A program made the position numbers and the translations under genes. 64,000 nucleotides of DNA, taken from assembly GCA_020086605.1 (NCBI GenBank), contig JACBWW010000017.1, forward strand, positions 22,127,256-22,191,255, written 5' to 3'. The stretch is from Lanius collurio. Taxonomy: Eukaryota > Chordata > Aves > Passeriformes > Laniidae. Within the stretch, counting starts at the first letter, position 1, and every line of letters starts with the position of its first letter. Positions 50,076 to 61,262 of the stretch are shown here, piece by piece. Below the pieces are notes generated by a model. That model worked only from the letters and a program-made list of their open reading frames with translations. It made no database searches and was not told the DNA's origin.

Positions 50076-53000
50076 CCAAAGAGTAAAAATGGAAGGAAAC
50101 TATTACTGTGAATAGAATTTCAACCAAATTCTGACAGAATGTCTTTCCAAAGCCTCAGTTAGGACTAGAGAATACATTTTTTAAGTAAAAAAAACCAAAT
50201 AAACAAAACAATCTAAACCTGTCTTGGAGAAATATGTTTAGATTAGAAGCAGGGTCAATATCCTGGCCATACAAGTTGTTGAAAGAGATAACAATGTTAT
50301 AAAGCCACTCTTTCAAATGCATTATGAAAGATTAAAAAAAATAATTATTCTTTGTCCTATCTTTCGTCCTGACTTCATCCAAAATTCTGTTGTTTCTACC
50401 GACCTTTCTTGTTAGAAAGATGAGTATTTGGAAATGAAGCAGTGCTTCCAACACTGCACTCAAGGTTCTTGCCACAACAACAAATGCACGCATAGCATGA
50501 CTGCTGTTCCTGACTCCATATTTGACTGCAGCTCCTAATTCTCTTCCTCCCTTTTGTATACTGTGTTTCTAAGAAAGCCAACACAGCCACACAGTTACTA
50601 AAAATGTTTCTGTCAAAATGTGTTTATTTTGTGGGAAAGTGTTAATCTTTTGGGGATTTAAACTTTTATTTATTGAGAAATTTTACATGCTGTGTTCTTT
50701 CAATGAGAATTTTGGGAAGTCAGTGGAAGTGTAAAAAATTATATTTCCTCACAAAACCAATCAGGGTTTTTTTGGTCAAAGAATGAAGATAAGTTGCAGG
50801 AATGGAAAGATACAGGAGAAGTAAATAAACAGATTATTCTTGAAGCTTAATTTCTGATAACTATGCACCTGGAGTGCTACTGCTGCAGCTTTAAATCTAG
50901 AATAATGTGGAACTTGTTTCCTAGACTTTAATTCATTCCACTATAACAGTATAATAATTTGGAAAGTAGCTATGAAATGTAAAACTTATTCAAAATGCAA
51001 GGTTTCCTAGCACATCTTTTAATTTAATAAATTATTACAGCAAAGGAGAAGTTATGTCTTAAAAGGGAGAGACAAATCAAACAAAACTGGTATCACTCAG
51101 CAGAATAGCATATCTCCACATAGGACACTGACGGGATATTAACAACATTGATATTGTGTTAATGTAGATTCTGTGCATGCAGCTATTGCCAAAATACAAA
51201 ATACAGCTAAAATGTTAACTCTATTCCCAGACAGAACTTATTGTTTTGGCTTCCTAATAATATTTTCATGAAACCTTTGGACCAGAGTAACAATTCAGTT
51301 CATCTGTATCCAGATTATCCATAAATTATGCAATTTTTACTGACATAAAGACAATTGCAAATTTACCGGTTTTCCTCATAGCTTTATTTTTCCTCGTGTG
51401 CTTGTTTGAAACTGATCAAACAACAACAACAACAAAAATTGCTTATTTGACCCATCTTCTACACGTCCTATAGCCTGGTGCCCAGGAAGTTTTGCCTTTC
51501 AGCCCATAGGCTCTCTTACCTCAGCACCAACTCTGGCCTCAGTACCTTTCCACTCGACAAGTCACATTAACAGGTTCAGCCCTGTGCAGCTTCATGGCCT
51601 GAAGGCAGTCTAGGATGGAAAGAGATGGATCTACCCTCTGCAAGAGGTGCCAGAGTGAGAAAGGAACAGGCACAGGCTGTTTTCAGGAAAGGCAGTAAGC
51701 TAACTATTAGTTGTTCCAATTCACAATCCTTGTTTCCTCCATGGAGAAGGCAGACTGCTATTTCTGTCATGCCAGGATGTATAAGCATGCCCCACAGAAT
51801 GAATCCAAAAGATTTGCAAAGTTGAAAATATATTTTCAAAAAAATCTGTCAGGTAAAAAAAAATTAGTTCAACTGTATACAGAACCACTGTGCCCTGGGA
51901 ACAGCAAATGGCACCAAGCACATTGGCTCCAACTGATAAAACTAAACCTCTGAAGCAGTGTAGGAACTTGTTGCATGCTAAAAAGTGGTATCTGATAAAT
52001 ACAAGCTCATCTCTCAGCTGAAGCAATAAGCCAGCCTCCTTTGCTGTGCTTGAAAAGAGCCCTCCAATTTTTTCCTGTCACCCAAATGGACATTGTGTTT
52101 CCTGTCTATGTTGACAGTTCCTGACAGAATTTCCCAAGTAACTCTCAGGGATGCTTCCTATCACAAATAATTCATTCCTTTGCAAGTTTGCCCACATCAT
52201 AGAGACATGCCTTGAATGCAGATGGGAGTCCTACTGAAGTTACTATTTTTCCAAAAGCTCTATCTTTTAACCATGATAAAAACATTACACAGTTTTCGTT
52301 CCAATGACTAGTGTCATGTGCCTTGCAAGAGCTGTTTCTGTAGATATGGTACTAGTAGGTGCTCTGGGGGAGGGAGTGCAAGGAGCCCTTGTGATAAAAA
52401 TATCATGTGGGGTAGTATGAAAGTGTTGTTCTGTGGAAATCTTTTTTATGGATAGAAGAGGATGCCCAATCTTCTACCAGACAACATGCAAAGCTTGGAA
52501 ACCTAAATGATTCAGTCTACTTTAAAGACTCAATGTTTCAAGCTTCAAATGGCTATTAACAAATCTGTGTTTTATCTTCTGTGGTCTTGGTGCTACAGAT
52601 AATGTGGAATTTATGAAAACCATAAAATTCTGGCTATAATACCATATTATGTCCACATGAGAGAAAGGTCTGCTTCTCCAAATATCTTTTTTGTAATAAT
52701 TTTCTTTGTTCAATGCTTTGCTCACATTCTTTTTTCTCTCCTTATAGGGATTTTCCTTCAGGTGGCATCTAATATCATCTGGAGCAATGGGAAGGAAAAT
52801 TACACTTGATTTGAGCTTAATGTTTTAACATATTGAAATTGTACCATTTTAAGCCTGGAACATACTTAACAGTCTAACCCAAAAAACCACCACCTAACCC
52901 CCAAATTGTTCATTATGTTAGGATGAGTTCCTGTTAGTGCCAATATAAATAATGTTTTTCCTTTTCAGAAAGCCCATACATACTGCAAGGAACACAAACA

Positions 53001-56000
53001 CTCTGTATTTCAGTCTACAATGTGGTAATGACTAAGCTATAGTAAAAAAAAAATCTTTCAAATGTAATGGTTTTATCTTTAAACATAGACAACAACAATG
53101 CAAATAGATTTAGCTATTTTAACAGATATTATTGATATTTTATATTTCTAAGGTAGTTGAGATATCTAGGAACTAAACTTGTTCATAGGAAAATTGGATT
53201 TTTTCAGTCTCCTGGGAAAGTTGTAACTTGCCACATAAGTGAGGAAAGAAGTCATATGTCATCAGAGAAGAAGCAGATTCCTTACCAGTTCATTCTGGGA
53301 CATGCATCCAGGAAAATATGCAATGATGGATTTTTCACAGAATTGTCTCAGGATGATTTTATGGGAATAATGCTTTGAATAGCCACATTCAAACTTAACC
53401 TTTTCCTACTTAGTTTGAATACATGTCTGTTCATAAAACTTTAGCCTTTAATTGAAAATCTTACTAGACAAATCAAAACAGAGAGGGTCCTTACTACAGC
53501 AGTGGATTTTAAGAACGTCCTTCTCAGCCTTTCCATGAATATATTGTGATTTCTAGAAATATGCACTTTATATCTAGTAGCTGGTTTAAGAGTTTAAATA
53601 AACCCTGTGTCAGTTCTGAAATGATAACCATAAGTACTCACTGCTCATCACCTTTTTATGAGTAGAGCACCGGTCATACTCTGATTTCACACCCCAATTT
53701 TATAGTCTGTAACCATATAATTCTGTTTGTAAATTATTCACTGAAATTTGTAAATAGTCACTACTATTGTCCTCGCTAAAAAACATGTTTTCAAAAATTA
53801 CTCTTATGGAATCTTATTGGTGTTATTGCATAGAATACCTCATTGTTGGTCTGGGGTTTTTCTAATAAATATTAGTTAAGTATTTGAAAATAAACTAAAA
53901 CCAGAAAAAATAGTGTCAGCTAGTCTGAGTAAATCAACAGCATGCCTAAAATAGACTTTTTGTCTAACACTAAGAATACTAGGTGACCCCAATTTCTCTT
54001 TGCAGAATGCTATATTCATTCCTAGAACTCTGTTTTCCAGAAAAAAAATCATGGTGATTCTGTGTCCTTCCTGGAGAGGAAACCAAGATGAATTAAGTCC
54101 TTTTGCGGTAGAATGTTGGATTTTTCCTGTTTTTTATTGCTATTGAAGAGCAAAGCTGTCTTCTATTGAGAGCATAACACAATGTGGGAATAGATAAGTC
54201 TAACAAAAGACATGAAGTAACCAGTCCAGATGCTGTTAAATTGTATGAACCAACAGAGTTAAGAGATATGTAGAACCTAAGCAGAAAAATGACAGAAATC
54301 AGGTTACTGGGAAAGTCAAACAGTGGATGGGATTCTCATTGGATAATGTTTATGGACTGCTTATGACAGACTGTATTACATTTACAGAGCAGAATCAAGA
54401 GTGGCATGGTTTTTCTCCTTGCCAACTTTATGTTTCTTGCACTTTTATTCTTTTACTAAGTGAAGAAGTATCTTCTGTGTTTTGGAAATTGAATTGAATT
54501 TTGTTGAATCATCTAACAAAATTGTATCATGGGCCACCCTTGAATTCTTAGTGAGACAAGGAACACAAAATCTGAGTTCCTTGCTCCTATGAGCTGCCGT
54601 GTGGCAAGAGTTGAGTGTCCCTACCTTAGACCCAGGGTTACTAACTGGTGTTCTGCAAATTCAACTAATTAATTCTGTGTGATAAAATAACTGCGTGTTT
54701 TTTTCCTATTGGTTTTCCTTGTAGGTTTTATATCTGAATGAGGTACACTTTGATCCAAGTTTTTATTTTATGTTACAATATAGAAAATATGTGACTGCTG
54801 GTGAGGCTGAAGAATGTCTTAAAGTGAAGCAGATATCTAAGAACACAAAGCACAGGTGTGAAGAGTATTTCTTTTGGTATTTCAAGTTAGTGAAGTAATA
54901 AAAACAGCATAGAATTTGGCTTTAAAAATATTTTCTCTTTGAAAAACTTAGCATCTTTGTATGAAACTTATCAATGGGAAATAGAAAGTCAGTAAACCAG
55001 GAAACAAGCAGAAGAATCCTGGTCCTTTGCTCAGGACTTGCTCTGAAAATAGGACCAAGATGTCTCATTCAGGAGACAGGAGATACACAATGAAAAGTGC
55101 CAGTTCCCAACTCCTATCTATGTTTGAGTGAAGTGTCCTGTAACCCTCTAATGTTTTTCTCTTAAAGTCATTATATTTTATAAAGTGCTGTAAGTTTACT
55201 GTTAACATGGAAGTTTAGTATTTGGTTAAATGGAAATACATTTAGTCAGGTAAATTAATAATAATAATATGAACTAACATATTTGTATGGGTTTTTTTTT
55301 TCCTAGAAATGGAACTCAAATGTCCCATTTTAAATGCCTCAGCCTCTTTATGGAGAAGGTTTATATATATGGTAATAAGATTATTTACATGTTTTTGAAA
55401 TATTAGAACTTTGCAGAATTGCAAATAAGAGAAAAATTTTTTTTAAATTTGTGTAATGGCAAAAACTGGTTCTAGTTAATGCCACACTGAGCTGCTTTCT
55501 GGACAGGATACAGGTTTTTCAACATATTCATACATGGCTTGAAAAGAGGGTGGAAGTGATGAAATTTGCTTGTATATTAAACAGGTTATTAAATATAAGG
55601 ACAGATTACGAAGTGCATTAGAAAGACTAAGAGTTTTAAGGATGTAATTCAGCTCCATATGATTGCTTCTAAACATTTATGGCTACATGGACACGGGTTG
55701 GCTGAGTTCCTGACAGTGGATTTTTGTTCAGTGCAGGCAGTGTGACTTAGAGAGCTTCAACTCACTACTGGCAACACAACAAAGCAGTATCATTAGAAGG
55801 AAAGAAAGTATTGTGCAGTCAGGGAAAGTTTCCACTGAGAGATTAGCCAGCACATTGAGAATAAGAAAATGCACATGAATAATAAAAGTAAAGAATGAAA
55901 AGTTCCTTTAAGTAATTTCTTGGACAATGTTTCTGGACTCCATGCTACCTTGCTTCAGACAAGTCGAATTGGTTGAAGGTGTAATGCCACCAAGCTTCTC

Positions 56001-58221
56001 CTGCTGATGGCTGCCAGAGCCAGTGGCACCCAGGCAGCACACAGATGGCACTGTCCCCACCTGCACCTGCCACCTGGCACTGCAAAGTGACGGGATCCAT
56101 CCTACCTGTAACACGCATTACAGACGTGTGGGATGCACTGCCCCGGCCAGACACATGAGTGGACTGTAAACTTCACTACTGAGACAACCCTCTGTAGGCT
56201 GAGGTTGACCTAGGGTATGTATTTTGAGGAACTGAATCTACTCTTTCAAACTGCAACATGGCCCAGTAAAAAAGAATAAAAGTTCAGCAGTGGTGTTCTG
56301 TGTAATGTCACATCAGTACCAATGCCACCATGATGAAGTCCCTAGTTCAGTTCAAAAAGCAGAAAGTATTAGCATGGAAAGGCCAAGGAACTGCACTAAG
56401 AATAGACTTATTTATTTAATCCTAGGAAATTATAAATAGCTACCACTTTTTAGAAATATTGTATTATGTGTCATGAAAACTGATCTTAAAAGAGTAATTT
56501 AATAATCTTTCTGTCGGGACAAAAAATATTGGAAGGACTGCTATGTGTCTGAAGCAAAAAAGGCCTTGACCTTTACTAGCTGAATGGTTGCTTATTAATC
56601 TGAAAACAACAACTGATTATCTGTACTGATCATTAAAAAAATTTTCACTCATGTCAAATAAGCCCCAAAATGCCAAAGCTTAGTTTTGGCATTATGTATG
56701 GACAAGAGATAACCCTTAAACCAACCTATGCTTCTTCTATACTCTTAAAGTATAATTATCTAAATGTGTTAGCTGAAGTTGTCTGGCAGTATTTTTATTA
56801 TTATAGATGTTTGAGTGTGGAAAAATCTTGACTGCAGGCTTTGAACAGCAGATTGGGGAGTTGAAAGAAGATAAAAAGAGGGAAGATTCTTATTCTTACT
56901 GAAAATCTTCAGCTAAAGCCTAACAACAGACCATAAATATTGTATCTATGTAGATGGATTCAAGAGAAAGATGTATGTATTTTACAAATATGAAAGTACA
57001 TGAAGAGACTGACAAGAGGACATAAAAGATTCAACAAATACAGTTTTGTATATAATAGAAGTATCTGGTCCTACTATCCTGGACTCATCAGTGTGAAATG
57101 ACAGATAAAAAATTACTGTCATTTGCTGTGCTGAAGTTAAGAGAGTCATAATTTTTCCACCACATGTATGAATAGCTGCTTTCAAACCCATCATCCTCTT
57201 TCTTTTTCCACTTCTGAAATACTCTGCAGCAGCTTTTCCAAACAAGCATTTTGTTGAAAAGATGAAGAAATGAGAAGTATGAAAAAGCATTTGTCAGGAG
57301 GAGGAAAATCATGATGGATGGTAATATTCCAAATCTTTTACAATAAACCTTTTCCCATATCTAAATTTATTTCCGTGATTTTTCTAATTAAATTGCTGCC
57401 TAAGAAACAAAATATGAGTGTTTATATGTTGCATCTTTTACAAAGCAGCTTTGTATGAATTCATTTGCCTTGTATAACTTAGATTGTTAGCCAGGCTATC
57501 AATGATCCTGTCATAAAAAGTCTTTGCATCAAAGTAATAAATGAAAGACCTTTCTGTACCGAATATTGATGTTAATAACTATCCCATGGGCAAGACAAAC
57601 ATATTCACATCATGCAATTTCCCAAAGGTTTGAAAACTAGAAGACTTCCCAAATTAATCATATACTTTATCCAACTGATTTTACTTGACACAGTGTAGTC
57701 ATTAACTCTAAATTATCTATTATAAATATCACTGAGACATTAATTGTCATAAAATCTCACACCTCGACCAATTTAAAAGTTATGTTTTTACAATACACAA
57801 GCAGTTAACAATTGTTATAAATACTCAGTCTGAAGGTTTTAACCATCATCTAGAAATACGTAAAATCTTTCAACACAGGCATTATAGGCAAAAATATTCT
57901 AGAAAAAAAAACTTCCCAAGTGATGGCAAAAGCCAAGACACATATTCCGATTGAAATAATGACATAAGTGCTGTGGCTCAAGGGAGGACCTTGGTCACAT
58001 CCTATTGTGGCCCTACAAAATGTTCTTGGAGACCAAGATGGAGAAGTGGCTGCATGTGCCAACAACACCAAGCCTTCACCACATGACTGTGCACCATGCA
58101 GGTGGGGACATGATTGCTGTGCAAATAACACCACTGATAAAAAAATTACTGACAGAAAAGGACAGTAGAGTATAAACATTCCACAGACTTTCTGCATCCT
58201 CTCTCCCTACACAAATCTTAC
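50076..58221 (-). other. COL28A1: COL28A1 intron (~8.1 kb)
   Basis: AT-rich, with a CAA repeat at 51419-51435 and a GC-richer patch at about 55985-56160. No exon was recognised. Confidence 0.55.
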
Positions 58222-58275
58222 CTTATTGCCGTGAATGCTTCTTGGGCCTTGCTCACTTGGACCTCCCCTGATATC
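58222..58275 (-). pseudogene. COL28A1: COL28A1 collagen exon with three glycine losses
   Basis: Acceptor TTTTTTGTAG, donor AAG|GTAAGA, 54 nt and open: DIRGGPSEQGPRSIHGNK. In a GXY frame the six glycine positions are D, G, S, G, S, G. Each replacement is a single G-to-A change of a GGN codon. Such changes break a triple helix, so this exon is intact for splicing but not for function. Confidence 0.82.
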
Positions 58276-58642
58276 CTACAAAAAAGTCAAAGCAAAGAAT
58301 GAGCTGCCTTTAAAGACACATATGAATTTGAGGTTTTATTTCCCCTGAACGGGGTGCAGTATAATGTAGCACAATTCTAAGCTCTAAAGAAAAAGAGTTT
58401 TCTGCATCATACCCTGTGAAGTGCCCTGTGAATATTGTTAATATTCAAAACCCAGTGCTGACAGAAAGGGTATCTTATTACTCCATGTGAATTGCAAGAC
58501 AAGATAATTATCTGGCAGACTCTGATGTCTCAGAGCCACATGTACCATGGCTGTTCTTCACAGAATTGACAGGTTATATGTAGAAGAAACTTACAGAATA
58601 TAATGTCTTTCCTTTTTATTTGGCAGCTTTTAGTTCTCTTAC
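58276..58642 (-). other. COL28A1: COL28A1 short intron
   Basis: 367 bases, donor GTAAGA and acceptor TTTTTTGTAG. Nothing else seen. Confidence 0.75.
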
Positions 58643-58687
58643 CTGAGGTCCCCGAGGTCCCATAGGGCCCACAAAGCCTTGTAGACC
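58643..58687 (-). pseudogene. COL28A1: COL28A1 45-nt collagen exon (intact)
   Basis: Acceptor TTTTTCCTCAG, donor CAG|GTAAGA. Encodes GLQGFVGPMGPRGPQ, five perfect GXY triplets with consensus splice sites. Confidence 0.87.
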
Positions 58688-61217
58688 CTGAGGAAAAATT
58701 AGATTCAATTATCAGATTAAAAGGAAATTGCAATCCGCTTTCAAGTGTCAAGAACTTGCAATGTATATGTAATAGCTCAAATCTCTGTTCAAGCATTTTC
58801 TAGGGACTTCATTTTCTCATCAGAACACTGCTGATCTCACACTGTATTCATTTCATCCTCATTATTTGGTTAAAATACTTTTCATCTACAACAAGCATAG
58901 TGAATGGCTACTTAATATCTTAGCTATTTCATTAAGAAGTTTTTATTTGCTACAGGTTTTTAAATTTAGTTCCCAGAAACATATTAGATACAGAATTCTT
59001 AATAAAAATGATGCAGTGTTTATACCAGAATAACTTCAGGTAACTTTGCCTCACTAACTCAAACTGCTCATCTGCAGCCTGGGAGAAGCACACTAATAGT
59101 TCACAAAATCCATTAAAAACACATCCAAAAATTGGAAATGCCATGCTATTTAATTCCATTAGCTGTGAGTTCTCCATTTAACGAGTTCTTACCAGTCACC
59201 ACTACTGCAGATTATTTAAAAATCACTCTGCCTCACTGTTTTTTGTTTTTTTGGATATTGTACAGAATTTCACTTCCATTTCAGTAAATACTCAGTTATA
59301 ATTTATTTCTAAAGCAAAAATAGTTTTGAGCAAATTTACTGGTTTTTTATTTCTCTTACTTCTCTTTTAATCTGTAGCATCTCTACAGGCAGAGGCACTG
59401 GCAGACTGCTGCATATTTCAAGATATGTGTCACATTTTGAACTCCTAAAAGGCTTGACAAATTTAGCAGTGATACCTATGCAGAAACTCCATCGACTGCC
59501 CCCCTAGAGATTGAGAGTCAAAAATTTTAAAAGATTCTCTACTCCCTGGCATTTGCTCCCAGGCCAAGCATCAGACACCAGAGAGAGAGATAACCCCACT
59601 CAGTTCCAGCCTGTTTCCAGCCCAACTACACAAGGAATGGAGGGTACAGTGACATGCTGATGCAAAGATGGCTACTTTTGGTAGCACACAGATGTATGAC
59701 TTGAGTCAGTTCTGATTTCAGAGCCAAACAGAAACTGTCTGAACTTTAAGCCTGAACAGCATTTGAAAAAGTTCTGATAACAGCACTAAAACTACTGGAT
59801 TCAGTCTGATCAGTGAGATGAAAAAGTGGTAGTGCAACATTTTCAAAGCAGACTTCCAATTATGCTTCAATATCCATCACTCCAGTTAAAGATCAATCTC
59901 AGAATATTGAATTTGCTTCTCATACATTCGGCTATATGTGTTCTGTGTCTGACTTTGTATAGCCTAGAAAGCTTTCTTTAAAAATAAAGTCATAACTTTG
60001 TTCTATCTTCAGGATTTGTGAATGTGAAGGTGGGAATTCTGGAACTGACTGATGCCCTGCAGAAGACAAAGGTTTTTTCATCACTGTCTTCAATAGAAAT
60101 GAACCAAACAGATTTCTGGCAGCCCTGGCATATATTTTCTACATCCAGATTTCTTGGCTGCTTTGATTATGTTCTTTGCCAGCTTCTGAACAGTTTCCTT
60201 TTAGCTTAGGAGACATTTCAGATAACATCGTGTTATTTCTCACATATTGCCTGGATAAAGAAGGTATGATCTTTCTTTATTCCTCTGAGAGATGCAGCTC
60301 TCTCCTTTTTCACTGATATTTCAGACTTTTCTGATTCACTTGCTGCAGTTTTGAAACACAGTATCCCCAAAGATATTCTCAACCTTTAGGTTTTCATTAT
60401 AGTATAATGCCCTTTTTGCTTTGTCATAAATATTTCTGGAATGAATATTTATTAATTCCTACCTGAAATTAATCATTAATTTCATCATTAATCAGCAACT
60501 TCCAGGAAAACAAAAACTTTTCAAGGTGGTTTTTGATAACGGTAAGCATAACATCGATGGTAAAACTGAAGAAATGTACTTTAATAGAACAAGTGCAATC
60601 TAGTTGGTAGTTCTTAACAATTCCAACTATAAATCAGTGGTTTGCATTACTCATACAAATCTACTCGTATGAATAAAGATAGATGATTATCTCACTTAGC
60701 AGTAAATTATCCTTCCATTTTTCAGAATGCAAATAAACCAGATAAAAATCTGCAACACTACTGCACTCCAGGTTAAAAAGAAAGGAGGACTGGATAGAAG
60801 TGTGAAGGTGTATCAGCACAGATGGGCTTGTAGACCTGAAAGCTGGTCATGTTGGTAAGAGCCTGCTTTTACTGCAATATAACTTTATACACTCGAATTG
60901 AAGTTAAACTTTCAAGGAAATAAATTGGTCTCTGTAAAATGCTCAGCCCGGTGTAAGCAAAGCTTGGCATTGGTCAGGGCAGCTTTTGTTTTAGGTAAGG
61001 ATCTGCATTTCTTATGCAAAATGGAAAAAAAAGAATGTGATGAACTGTGCGTTGGGTTTCTATAAATCATACTTCTACTATGAATGTATCTCTACCACCA
61101 GGGAATTATAAGGTGTTCCAAATTTACAATAATCTTTTCAAGCTGTTTTTATGAATATGTTACATTATTTTCTAGTATCTTCATCAAGATAAAAGTTCAA
61201 ATAAAAATTATACTTAC
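58688..61217 (-). other. COL28A1: COL28A1 intron (~2.5 kb)
   Basis: AT-rich, no exon or transposable element recognised. Confidence 0.65.
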
Positions 61218-61262
61218 TATTTCTCCTTTTGTTCCTGGGGGTCCACATTCTCCCCTTTCACC
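61218..61262 (-). pseudogene. COL28A1: COL28A1 45-nt collagen exon (intact)
   Basis: Encodes GERGECGPPGTKGEI with donor ATA|GTAAGT and acceptor TTTCTAATGAAG. Five perfect triplets, including a cysteine in the helix as elsewhere in this gene. It is the most upstream exon I can see in the window. Confidence 0.83.

Larger units (their letters stand above)
27149..61262 (-). pseudogene. COL28A1: COL28A1 (collagen XXVIII alpha 1), 3' part, apparently a unitary pseudogene
   Basis: Collagen XXVIII is a secreted matrix collagen with vWA domains flanking an imperfect GXY helix and a C-terminal Kunitz domain. On the minus strand, in the right order, I find GXY exons (61218, 58643, 58222, 50007, 42865, 40254, 35312, perhaps 35192 and 33579, then 33271), a GEPDLS exon (33153), the REDVIRLTNEICG exon (32936), the vWA2 exon (32119), a linker exon (30060) and the Kunitz exon (27149). 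The order, the splice phases and the convergent position beside C1GALT1 identify the gene. At least five exons have in-frame stops or frameshifts and two have lost several helix glycines, so no full product is possible. Introns are still present, so it is not a processed copy. The first vWA domain and early helix would lie right of the window. Confidence 0.88.
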
